NCBI RefSeq assembly: GCF_000757885.1
Contig: NZ_JQCR01000002.1
Coordinates: forward strand, 930,001-994,000
Direction: 5' to 3'
Length of the DNA: 64,000 nucleotides
Source: Paenibacillus wynnii
Lineage (GTDB): Bacteria > Bacillota > Bacilli > Paenibacillales > Paenibacillaceae
Positions 1 to 7,886 of the stretch are shown in pieces. Positions within the stretch are counted from its first letter, which is position 1, and every line of letters begins with the position of its first letter. Position numbers and translations under genes: made by a program. A model generated the notes under the pieces. That model did not search any database. It saw only the letters and a program-made list of their open reading frames with translations, and had not been told where the DNA came from.

Positions 1-1
1 C

Positions 2-376
2 CCTACTTCTCCCGACATCCTTCCTTTGCCTAAGCAAAAAAGCATTTATGTGGAGCAGTGCCTCCACTTTTTACATTCACATTATTGTGAGAATGTCACA
101 GTAGAGATGATGTCTTCCACGTTAAAGTTGGATCGCAAATACTTATCATCCCTTTTCAAAAAATCCATCGGTCTCCCGCCGCAGCAGTATTTATTGAACT
201 TCCGCATAGCCAAGGCTTGCGATCTGCTTGCAGAAACTCAGTGCACGATTGGTGAAATTGCCCACTCTGTTGGATATCAGGATGCGCTTCTCTTTTCACG
301 GATGTTCAAGAAGGTAAAGGGTTGTTCACCGAAGGAATATCGATTTAGGCAGATCAATAATGACATTGTTCTATAA
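2..376 (+). CDS. AraC-family transcriptional regulator, C-terminal part (cut by window edge)
   Basis: The frame is open to the first bases of the window, so the N-terminus and any sensor domain lie outside. The visible 125 residues contain a complete AraC-type DNA-binding domain with two helix-turn-helix units. The second ends with the family signature around 'IAHSVGYQDALLFSRMFKK' and 'GCSPKEYR'. AraC proteins of this type activate carbohydrate or stress genes. The next gene on the same strand is an aldo/keto reductase 180 bases downstream, but a possible terminator lies between them, so co-regulation is only a guess. Family assignment is secure; the regulon is unknown. Confidence 0.9.
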   Translation, partial: PTSPDILPLPKQKSIYVEQCLHFLHSHYCENVTVEMMSSTLKLDRKYLSSLFKKSIGLPPQQYLLNFRIAKACDLLAETQCTIGEIAHSVGYQDALLFSRMFKKVKGCSPKEYRFRQINNDIVL

Positions 377-447
377 ATCCCTTCCATACTGACATACGCA
401 TAAGTCCACTCTTTCGCTACAATTGAACGTGACACAGTTAAGTTAGG

Positions 448-501
448 AACCGCTTACGAAGCAGATAATCGAAGAAGCATTGTGTACCGAAAGCGGTTTT
501 G
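448..501 (+). terminator. Possible terminator after the AraC gene
   Basis: AACCGCTT is matched by AAGCGGTT about 34 bases later, followed by a short TTTT. The 8-bp stem is perfect but the loop is long and the T run short, so this is a weak call. Confidence 0.3.
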
Positions 502-557
502 ATGAGCAGAAATAGCTAATTGTCCAAGGCAACATAAAATTTTAGGAGGAACAATAA

Positions 558-1547
558 ATGTATAACGCCAGTCCTACCAGATACGACAGCATGACATATA
601 ACCGTTCAGGCAAGAGCGGCTTGCGCCTTCCGGCGATCTCACTCGGATTGTGGCATAATTTTGGAGGCAATGATGTATTTGAGAACGGAAGAGCCATGGT
701 AAGAAGAGCCTTCGATCTCGGAATAACTCATTTTGACCTAGCCAATAACTATGGTCCTCCAGCAGGCTCTGCAGAAGAGACCTTTGGACAAATTCTGACT
801 AAGGACTTCTCCGCACACCGCGATGAGATGATTATCTCCAGCAAAGCCGGATATTACATGTGGCCGGGACCTTACGGTGAATGGGGCTCCAAGAAGTATC
901 TGGTGTCCAGTATGGATCAAAGCTTGACACGTATGGGATTAGATTATGTCGACATTTTTTATCACCACCGTCCAGATCCAAACACACCTATCGAAGAGAC
1001 TATGGGAGCACTGGATTTGCTCGTACGTCAAGGTAAGGCGTTATATGTAGGGATCTCCAACTACAGTGCGGAGCAAACTCGTGAAGCTTCTAAAATTCTT
1101 CGCCAACTTGGAACTCCTTGCCTTATCCATCAGCCAAGCTATTCCATGTTCAATCGTTGGATTGAAGATGGCCTGCAAGATGTTCTTGCAGAAGAAGGTA
1201 TCGGCTCTATCGCCTTCTCTCCCCTTCAAAAAGGTATCCTGACAGACCGTTATCTGAACGGTATCGCTGCGGATTCCCGTGCGGCCGGACCTAGCGTGTT
1301 CCTGTCTGAGAAGGAAATTACAGAAGAGGTTATCGGTAAGGTACGGAAGTTGAATGATATTGCATCTGCACGTGGTCAGAAGATGTCCCAGTTGGCACTA
1401 TCATGGGTACTTCGTGGAGGCAAAGTAACCTCTGCCCTTATTGGTGCCAGCAAAGTAAGCCAAATTGAGGATGCTGTTGCTTCATTAAATGCACCAGAGC
1501 TCAGCACAGAAGAGCTGGAGCAAATCGAGAATATTCTGCGCGGATAA
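558..1547 (+). CDS. Aldo/keto reductase, YghZ-like (AKR14 type)
   Basis: A 329-residue NAD(P)H-dependent oxidoreductase with a TIM-barrel fold. The catalytic tetrad is visible as Asp in 'HFDLANNYG', Tyr in the same motif, Lys in 'SSKAG' and His in 'YHHRPD'. The nucleotide-binding end near 'LIGASKVSQIEDA' is intact. The whole chain resembles E. coli YghZ/GpmA, which reduces methylglyoxal and glyceraldehyde-3-phosphate. The start has an ideal AGGAGG 8 bases upstream. A strong hairpin follows the stop, so it appears monocistronic. Function is inferred from family; the true substrate cannot be read from sequence. Confidence 0.9.
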   Translation: MYNASPTRYDSMTYNRSGKSGLRLPAISLGLWHNFGGNDVFENGRAMVRRAFDLGITHFDLANNYGPPAGSAEETFGQILTKDFSAHRDEMIISSKAGYYMWPGPYGEWGSKKYLVSSMDQSLTRMGLDYVDIFYHHRPDPNTPIEETMGALDLLVRQGKALYVGISNYSAEQTREASKILRQLGTPCLIHQPSYSMFNRWIEDGLQDVLAEEGIGSIAFSPLQKGILTDRYLNGIAADSRAAGPSVFLSEKEITEEVIGKVRKLNDIASARGQKMSQLALSWVLRGGKVTSALIGASKVSQIEDAVASLNAPELSTEELEQIENILRG

Positions 1548-1570
1548 TCTGCTAGAACCTATAACATACA

Positions 1571-1624
1571 AAAGGCAACTGAGCCGAGTAGTTTACCACT
1601 ACCTCGTACTCATTTGCCTTTTTG
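1571..1624 (+). terminator. Nested hairpin terminator after the aldo/keto reductase
   Basis: AAAGGCAA pairs with TTGCCTTT at the outside, and CGAG-GTAGT pairs with its complement inside around a TTACC loop. A T run follows. This is a long near-perfect stem. Confidence 0.8.
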
Positions 1625-1733
1625 TTATGTTCAATAGTAAAACTCTTCTATATTTGCGTAAATGCGTAGGTTTCTATACCCTATTCCCTGTTTTTAGACA
1701 ATATCTTACTTATTTCCTCAAAAAAACCGATAT

Positions 1734-1761
1734 TTGAAATAGACTGTATTTTTTATATAGT
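1734..1761 (+). promoter_or_regulatory. SigA-type promoter for the S-layer-homology protein
   Basis: TTGAAA and TATAGT are separated by 16 bases, about 25 bases before a GGGAGG ribosome site. Spacing and position fit a housekeeping promoter. Confidence 0.55.
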
Positions 1762-1810
1762 GCTTTAATAGCTAAAAGAAAGTAGGGAGGTTTAAGTATT
1801 TACTTGTTAC

Positions 1811-4756
1811 TTGTTAACTACTAAACGAAATGAGGCTGGTGTTGTAGTGAGGAAAAAGAATGGATTTAACAAGAAAACTCTAATAGTGCTTTTATGTATA
1901 TGTATGAATTTAGTATCTTTCGGCCAAGCCTTTGCTGCTACGGAAACTGCTAGCAAAGGAAATGATACTACAGGACACTGGGCAGAGAGCATTCTTAAAC
2001 AGTGGCAGGCAGAAGGTCTTCTTAATGGCTATGTAGATGGTTCTTTAAAACCCAACCTTAAGATTACCCGTGCAGAATTTGCAGTATTGATTAACAAATC
2101 CTTTGGCTTTACAAATGCAGGGGCCATTACCTTTAAGGACGTAAAACCTTCGGACTGGTTCTATAACGATATTGCTAAAGCAACATCTGCAGGATACATA
2201 ACCGGATATACAGACCAAACCTTCAAACCGAACCAACCGCTTACCCGTGAAGAGATGGCCGTTATAGTAGCCTCTTTACTGCAGCTCCAGAAATCTTCTG
2301 CTCCTGCTGCTTTTACAGATACAATTGCTGGCCACGAATGGAGCAAAGGTCAGATCAGTGCGGTAGTTGAGGCTGGAATTATGGTCGGATATGACCATAA
2401 ATTCAGACCACTGGCTAATGCCACAAGAGCAGAAGCTGTCAGCTTGCTGTCACGGGCTTTGAAACTAACTAAAAACCAGAATACAGTCGTTTATGACAAA
2501 GCTGGTAATTACGGCCCAGAGACAGGCGTAGCTACAGTCACGGGTTCCGTATATATTAACGCACCAGGAGTTGTCTTAAGCAACACTATAATTACAGGTG
2601 ACTTGCAAATAGGCGAAGGCGTTGGAAAAGGAGACGTAACCCTAAAGAACGTCACAGTTAAAGGAACAACAACTATATCCGGCGGCGGAAAAAATAGTAT
2701 TCATGTTGTTGATTCTGTCTTAGTAACCGTTATTGTGAACAAACAGGACGGGAGTATCCGCATTGTCACAGAAGGTAACAGCTCTGTGCAGCAGATCACT
2801 CTTCAATCCGGAGCTTTGCTGGAAGAGGGTGCTGGAACAGGCAGCGGCTTTGGTAATGTCAATCTTTCTGGGGTGATCCCGGCCAATGCACAGGTTTCAT
2901 TAGCTGGAACCTTTGAAACTGTTGATGTACTCGCAACTGCTATTCAGATCAATTTGACTTCAGGCTCAGTTCAGAATCTACAAGTAGCTCCTACTGCAGC
3001 TAATACTGGTATTGATATTAGTAGCGGTGCCAGACTTAACGCATTAATTCTTAATGCTATTTCAAGAATCACTGGACAAGGTACAATAGCTGCAGCTACA
3101 GTCAATGTCTCAGGCTCAACATTTGCCCAAACTCCTGGAAATTTAATACGGGGCAACAATGTTTCGGTAACTATTGGAGCACCCATCATTGGATCTGGAT
3201 CTGGATCTGGATCTGGTAGCAATCCGGACACAGTTACAGGCGTGGTGTATGGATTCGCGGGTAAAATTATCGACGTAAATAACCAACCATTATCTAACGC
3301 AACTATCCATTTCCGTAAAGGATTGGGAGTTACTACAGGAACAATTGACGGAACCGTAGTTACAGATGAAAACGGCAATTACTTTGCTAATCTCAGCCCT
3401 GGCATTTATACCGGTCAAATAGTTAAATCCGGTTTTATCACAACTTATGTAGTAGGCGTCTCATTGTCAACTCATAAAAATACTGGACAAGATGCTACTG
3501 CAATCAAGATCCCCGCTGCTGATGAAATCAGAATCGTCCTGACTTGGAACCTGAAACCGTGGGATGAAGACTCTCATTTAATCGGGCCCGCACCGAACGA
3601 CACTACATTCCATACATGGTACTCCGATAGAGAGTTTTATTACGATTACGTTCTATACGCGGATCTGGATCATGATGACACAAATTCTTATGGACCAGAA
3701 ACTACTACAATTCGTAAACGTGTAGATGGAGTTTACACCTTTTATATTGAGAATTTCAGCGGCAACGGAATTAACGATGCTGACACCCTTTCTGCTTCAG
3801 GCGGCAAAGTTGAAATTTATAACGGAGACAATTCAATTCCAGTTAAGATCTACAATGTTCCTGTCGGGGACAACAAGGATATGTTCTGGCATGTTTTTAA
3901 CATGACCGTAGATGGCAGTAACTTAACGTTTGAAGATAAGAACGTTCTAACAAGTAACAAACCTGGTATTGTCAATCATTTACCGAACTATGATGCCTTT
4001 AGTGTTGAGAACCACATAGGCGCAGAAGATGTTGTGAAGGTGAGTCAGCTTTCCGTAGGAGATATTATCTCTGTGTACACTGATGAAGTTGGTGGTACTC
4101 CTATCCAATCCGTTCCGATCCAAGCAGGAAAAGATACTGCCACTATTACAGGACTCAACTTTGGTGCACCAAGTACAACCATTTATATTTCCGTAACAAA
4201 CTCTAATGGACAAGAAAGTGTACGGAGAAGAATCCCAGTATTATCAGAGCAAGATTACACAGTGCTTACGACGACAATTGCTGGAGCTTTTTCTGATCAC
4301 GAGATACCTAGCACTTCAACTGTAGGAGAAGCTGTATACTTGGCTAATCCACTAGTACCACTGCCTTTAGACCTCGAGATTAAGGTTCTCGATCTAACCC
4401 CTATTTCTAGTGTAACGGATTCAGTCTATCTGTACTCGAATTACTCCAACGTTATATTTGAAGGTTATAACGGAACTAATGAATCTATCCAGTACAAAGT
4501 TAAGCTAGAACTAAGAAGTGGTTATGCAAACGTGATAAAAGAATTCATATTAACAGTCCCTACAGCATTCGCAGCATTACAGCAGACTATCGTTGAAGCC
4601 CAAGCATTGTCTGCCCATGTTACGAATGGAACGGATCTATTAACGCCCCTCACTAGGGCAGAAACCACTTTAGCTCAACCTAACTCAACAAACCAACAGT
4701 ATATAATGGCACTGCATGTATTAATTTCAGCAATGAGAGCCGCTACTACTCAATAA
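1811..4756 (+). CDS. S-layer-homology, beta-helix and YfaP-like surface protein
   Basis: A secreted protein of about 980 residues. A signal peptide (residues about 14-42, ending near 'GQAFA') is followed by three SLH domains at about 50-100, 107-158 and 168-218, which bind secondary wall polymer. Then comes a repetitive right-handed beta-helix-like stretch (about 235-465, e.g. 'SNTIITGDLQIGEG'). A Gly-Ser linker leads to a carboxypeptidase-regulatory-like domain (about 475-560), a DUF2135/YfaP-type domain from about 572 ('VLTWNLKPWDEDSH', 'DHDDTNSYGPE') and a C-terminal region I cannot assign. The start is uncertain: TTG at 1811 lies 20 bases past GGGAGG, while GTG at 1847 would put the start right at the signal peptide. 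A structural or adhesive envelope role is inferred. Confidence 0.85.
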   Translation: MLTTKRNEAGVVVRKKNGFNKKTLIVLLCICMNLVSFGQAFAATETASKGNDTTGHWAESILKQWQAEGLLNGYVDGSLKPNLKITRAEFAVLINKSFGFTNAGAITFKDVKPSDWFYNDIAKATSAGYITGYTDQTFKPNQPLTREEMAVIVASLLQLQKSSAPAAFTDTIAGHEWSKGQISAVVEAGIMVGYDHKFRPLANATRAEAVSLLSRALKLTKNQNTVVYDKAGNYGPETGVATVTGSVYINAPGVVLSNTIITGDLQIGEGVGKGDVTLKNVTVKGTTTISGGGKNSIHVVDSVLVTVIVNKQDGSIRIVTEGNSSVQQITLQSGALLEEGAGTGSGFGNVNLSGVIPANAQVSLAGTFETVDVLATAIQINLTSGSVQNLQVAPTAANTGIDISSGARLNALILNAISRITGQGTIAAATVNVSGSTFAQTPGNLIRGNNVSVTIGAPIIGSGSGSGSGSNPDTVTGVVYGFAGKIIDVNNQPLSNATIHFRKGLGVTTGTIDGTVVTDENGNYFANLSPGIYTGQIVKSGFITTYVVGVSLSTHKNTGQDATAIKIPAADEIRIVLTWNLKPWDEDSHLIGPAPNDTTFHTWYSDREFYYDYVLYADLDHDDTNSYGPETTTIRKRVDGVYTFYIENFSGNGINDADTLSASGGKVEIYNGDNSIPVKIYNVPVGDNKDMFWHVFNMTVDGSNLTFEDKNVLTSNKPGIVNHLPNYDAFSVENHIGAEDVVKVSQLSVGDIISVYTDEVGGTPIQSVPIQAGKDTATITGLNFGAPSTTIYISVTNSNGQESVRRRIPVLSEQDYTVLTTTIAGAFSDHEIPSTSTVGEAVYLANPLVPLPLDLEIKVLDLTPISSVTDSVYLYSNYSNVIFEGYNGTNESIQYKVKLELRSGYANVIKEFILTVPTAFAALQQTIVEAQALSAHVTNGTDLLTPLTRAETTLAQPNSTNQQYIMALHVLISAMRAATTQ
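3191..3216 (+). repeat. GGATCT hexanucleotide repeat encoding a Gly-Ser linker
   Basis: Four tandem copies of GGATCT, the last one imperfect, encode the Gly-Ser hinge between the beta-helix and the carboxypeptidase-regulatory-like domain. The unit is in frame, so copy-number changes would only alter linker length. Confidence 0.8.
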
Positions 4757-4775
4757 ATAACCACTATCTTCACAA

Positions 4776-4817
4776 AAACTAGCAAGCCTCCAACAATGAG
4801 GGCTTGCTAGTTTTTTT
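4776..4817. terminator. Bidirectional terminator between the SLH protein and cotF-like gene
   Basis: AAACTAGCAAGCC pairs with GGCTTGCTAGTTT around a short loop, followed by a T run on the plus strand and preceded by an A run. It can serve both convergent genes. Confidence 0.85.
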
Positions 4818-4885
4818 GTATATTAGAAATATTCAAACGTCTAGTGATAGACAATTGCGATTAAATGTTGGTAAACTCCTATCTT

Positions 4886-5422
4886 TTACAGTGTGAGCGC
4901 CTTGTTGGCATTGTTCACATCATTGGATAGCAGCTTAGGAAGATCATAGGAAGGATAAATTCCACGTTCATGCAGAAAGTGAAATACTCTTCCATGGAGG
5001 AGTATCGCGGTGTTCAATTGTTTCTGCAAGGTATCTCTAAGCCGTGGGGTTGCCGTTTCGGTTATGGCTATTGAGTAATTGCGAACAGAAGTTTTCACGA
5101 AAATTAATAGATGGACGCCGTAGAAGGCCGTCATATCCATGCTCATGTTTCCGGCTCGTGTTCCCTGAGGAGCCAATGGGTAATATTGCAGCAGCTCTCT
5201 TAAATTCTGCTCTACACTTCTAATAGTCTCTAAATATAAAGCGTGAAGCTGAGGATCTTTAACGTCATGATGGGACATTTTCAGATGCATTAATGAATTG
5301 CTTTGGAATGCCGTTAATTCGTGCAGCTCCATAGTCTCATGCCAAGCCAAGTGTTGTTGTTGCTGGTGGTGTTGTTGCTGGTGTTGCTGTTGCTGGTGTT
5401 GCTGCGTTTGATAAGTAGACAA
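4886..5422 (-). CDS. CotF-family spore coat protein with Gln/His-rich N-terminus
   Basis: A 178-residue protein. Residues 7-23 are almost only Gln and His. From about residue 28 it matches the ferritin-like helical CotF coat-protein family ('HELTAFQSNSLMHLKM', later 'GRVFHFLHERGIYPSYD'). These proteins are deposited in the endospore coat. The start is TTG: a CCTCCT complement (AGGAGG) lies 8 bases upstream and no ATG is available nearby. The Gln/His tract is encoded by near-perfect CAN-type triplet repeats and may vary in length. Family assignment is good; the place in the coat is unknown. Confidence 0.85.
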   Translation of the reverse strand: MSTYQTQQHQQQQHQQQHHQQQQHLAWHETMELHELTAFQSNSLMHLKMSHHDVKDPQLHALYLETIRSVEQNLRELLQYYPLAPQGTRAGNMSMDMTAFYGVHLLIFVKTSVRNYSIAITETATPRLRDTLQKQLNTAILLHGRVFHFLHERGIYPSYDLPKLLSNDVNNANKALTL

Positions 5423-5524
5423 TCAAAATCCCTCCTAAATAGGTATGCGTTAGCCTATTCCAATGAGGCATCAGAGGTGCTACCCCTTTTGTGTTATGAT
5501 TTAAATTAAAGGAGATGGGAGATA

Positions 5525-5923
5525 ATGAAAGTTCAACTGGAAGGTATTACCTTGCTTACGAACGATGTATCCCGATTGGCACATTTTTACCGGGATGTGA
5601 TGGGTTTCCAATGTGTGGTCGATGAGAGCCATTACGCGGAATTCCAGAACGAAGGCGTGCGGCTTGCCATTTGTTTGAATGCATTGATGGCAGACAATAC
5701 GAATAATCATCATTCGTTTATCGAGGAGCGAAAGGGACAGGCCGTCGAACTGAATTTCCAGCTGGAATCGCCGGAACAAGTCCATCAGGTATACGATGAT
5801 CTCGTCCGAAAGGGAGCCACCCCGATTACTTCCCCTCAATTAAAGTCATGGGGACACACAACCGGTTTTTTTGCAGATCCGGACGGCAACATTCATTCCC
5901 TCTTTGCGGTCAATCCACTATAG
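5525..5923 (+). CDS. VOC-family (glyoxalase/bleomycin-resistance fold) protein
   Basis: A 132-residue single-domain protein of the vicinal oxygen chelate superfamily. The paired beta-alpha-beta-beta-beta modules are recognisable from 'LTNDVSRLAHFYRDVMGF' and 'GFFADPDGNIHSLF', the second giving the typical metal-binding Glu/His region. AAAGGAGATGG precedes the ATG. Members act as glyoxalases, dioxygenases or antibiotic-binding proteins, and the sequence does not settle which. It is divergent from the cotF-like gene and convergent with the sugar transporter cluster. Confidence 0.85.
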   Translation: MKVQLEGITLLTNDVSRLAHFYRDVMGFQCVVDESHYAEFQNEGVRLAICLNALMADNTNNHHSFIEERKGQAVELNFQLESPEQVHQVYDDLVRKGATPITSPQLKSWGHTTGFFADPDGNIHSLFAVNPL

Positions 5924-5976
5924 AGTGCCGAAGAATCTACTCTTATCTATCTGATGGTAATATACCAAAGTTTGCT

Positions 5977-6030
5977 CAAAAAAAGACAGTCAATGACTTC
6001 AGTTTAAAAGTCGTTGACTGTCTTTTTATT
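5977..6030. terminator. Bidirectional terminator, VOC gene / sugar ABC operon
   Basis: AAAAAGACAGTCAA-GACTT pairs with AAGTC-TTGACTGTCTTTTT. A and T runs on both sides make it usable from both directions; it lies 12 bases from the end of the permease gene. Confidence 0.85.
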
Positions 6031-6041
6031 AAGCTATTTTG

Positions 6042-6884
6042 CTACCCTTTAACTGCGGACCCAACGGTGAGCGCATTCTCGACCTGTTCACTGAACAACA
6101 TGTAGATCAACACGGTTGGTAGACTGGCAATCGTCATCGCGGCTCCCATTGCCCCCCAATTGGTCGTGAATTGTCCCTGGAAGAACAGAAGTCCCAGCGG
6201 CAGCGTCTTCAAGCTTTCTTTGGTAATCAGAATAACAGCCATAGTAAACTCATTCCATGAATTCAGGAATATAAAAATGACCATAGTCGCGAGCGCAGGT
6301 TTTATAATCGGCAGCATGATACTGAAGAATGTCCGATAGATGCTTGCACCATCAATACAAGCCGACTCTTCCAAATCAACGGGAATGCTGCGGAAGAAGC
6401 CATAAAATACTATAGAAGTGAAAGACAGGTTAAAGGCGATATAGGGTATTATCAGGGCTCCATACGTATTGGCGATATGGAAATCTCGAACGAGAATAGC
6501 CAGTGGAATCATAATGACCTGGATCGGTATGAACATGCCGATCATCATATAAGTGTGTGCAATCCCCCGAAAACGCCACTGCAGTCTTGCTGCCGCAAAG
6601 GAGAACATTACTGACAGCGTAATCGCCCCAATGACGGTGGCAATCGCTACAATTAAGCTGTTGGAGAAATAGACCGGAACATTGTATTTGGACCAAGCAT
6701 CCACGTAATTCTCAAACCGTAGGTGAGTTGGAAACCCAAACGGATTAGATACGAAGATCTCATCATTATTTTTGAGAGAGTAAAAGATCATCCATACCAA
6801 TGGATATACGGATAATAGAGCGTATAACCACATGAAACAGGCGACAGGCCAGTTATTGTTAAGCAGCTTCTTAAACCGGGTCAT
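6042..6884 (-). CDS. Sugar ABC transporter permease, MalG type
   Basis: A 280-residue inner-membrane component of a carbohydrate ABC importer with six predicted membrane spans. The cytoplasmic EAA loop that docks the ATPase is clear ('DLEESACIDGASIYRTF', then 'IMLPIIKPAL'). The start chosen is the ATG giving 'MTRFKKLLNN', with AAGGAAG 10 bases upstream; the frame extends further upstream only by overlapping the preceding permease. It follows that permease by 16 bases and ends the operon. No ATPase gene is present here, so it probably shares a general MsmX-like ATPase encoded elsewhere, as related Gram-positive systems do. Confidence 0.92.
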   Translation of the reverse strand: MTRFKKLLNNNWPVACFMWLYALLSVYPLVWMIFYSLKNNDEIFVSNPFGFPTHLRFENYVDAWSKYNVPVYFSNSLIVAIATVIGAITLSVMFSFAAARLQWRFRGIAHTYMMIGMFIPIQVIMIPLAILVRDFHIANTYGALIIPYIAFNLSFTSIVFYGFFRSIPVDLEESACIDGASIYRTFFSIMLPIIKPALATMVIFIFLNSWNEFTMAVILITKESLKTLPLGLLFFQGQFTTNWGAMGAAMTIASLPTVLIYMLFSEQVENALTVGSAVKG

Positions 6885-6900
6885 ACTTGTACACTTCCTT

Positions 6901-7782
6901 TTAGTAGGAGATTCGTTCCCTGGCAACCAGGCGGTTGATGATAAGTGTTGCAAGCAGGCATTCAATGACTAATATAGCTGCTGCTGCGCTGCCATATCCG
7001 AACTCTCCTATACGGAAAGCAGAGCGGTACATCAGGTAGGTAAGCGTGTAGGTTGAAGTCCCTGGCCCGCCGCTGGTCATGATATACATATTCGCAAAGG
7101 CATTAAGCCCCCCTGTAACTGCAAAGACCAGACAGAATTTATAGGTTTCAGCCATCATAGGGATGGTGATTTTGACAATCGCCTGAAGTTTAGTTGCACC
7201 ATCAATACGAGCGGCCTCCATATATTGCTCCGGTACGGATTTCGCACCTGCAAGCAGTAGAGCAAAATGATAGCCCATGTACTGCCAGGCATTGACGAAA
7301 GCGATAGCGACAATAGCCGATTTCCCACTCGACAACCAGTCTTGATGATATTGAATTCCCAACATGTCGAACAGCTTGTTCATCAATCCATATTCACTAT
7401 TATAGATAGACAGCCATAATTGACAGACCACAGTGATCGATAGAACTACTGGAATAAAAAAGCTTATTCTAAGAATTTTGCGGCCTTTAAAAGATACATC
7501 CGATACAGCAAATGCCAGAATGGAACCGATCCCGATCTGGGTCACTGTAATGATCGCAGCAAAGATAAGTCCATTATAAAGAGCGGTATGGAATACACTG
7601 TCATTCAACAGTTCTTTATAATTATCAAACCAGATAAAGGTTCCCGCTGAGAGCCCATCCCACTCGAACATACTGCGAAAGAAGGTTTGCATAATCGGGT
7701 AAAACACCATAATTGTATACAAAAGGAGCGCGGGCAGCGTGAATATAGCAATCGCTGTCTTATTGCCCAAATATTTTCTCAT
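6901..7782 (-). CDS. Sugar ABC transporter permease, MalF type
   Basis: A 293-residue permease with an N-terminal span at about residues 10-32 and five further hydrophobic segments. The EAA motif is 'EQYMEAARIDGATKLQA' followed by 'KITIPMM'. It pairs with the MalG-type permease downstream to form the membrane channel. It is separated from the upstream binding-protein gene by about 100 bases holding a stable hairpin, which may lower permease expression relative to the binding protein. The substrate is not evident. Confidence 0.92.
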   Translation of the reverse strand: MRKYLGNKTAIAIFTLPALLLYTIMVFYPIMQTFFRSMFEWDGLSAGTFIWFDNYKELLNDSVFHTALYNGLIFAAIITVTQIGIGSILAFAVSDVSFKGRKILRISFFIPVVLSITVVCQLWLSIYNSEYGLMNKLFDMLGIQYHQDWLSSGKSAIVAIAFVNAWQYMGYHFALLLAGAKSVPEQYMEAARIDGATKLQAIVKITIPMMAETYKFCLVFAVTGGLNAFANMYIMTSGGPGTSTYTLTYLMYRSAFRIGEFGYGSAAAAILVIECLLATLIINRLVARERISY

Positions 7783-7835
7783 GTCATCACATCCCCTGCG
7801 AATCTATCCGTGCCTCTTATGTGGCTTATAAATCA

Positions 7836-7875
7836 GATAGAACTCACCCGAGCGTTATCTTGAGCGAGTTCTATC
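7836..7875 (-). other. Intergenic hairpin between binding-protein and permease genes
   Basis: GATAGAACTC and GAGTTCTATC form a perfect 10-bp stem without a T run on the minus strand. Such hairpins commonly protect the upstream mRNA or partly attenuate; here it would favour the binding-protein message. Confidence 0.6.
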
Positions 7876-7886
7876 CTCCGTTGCTG

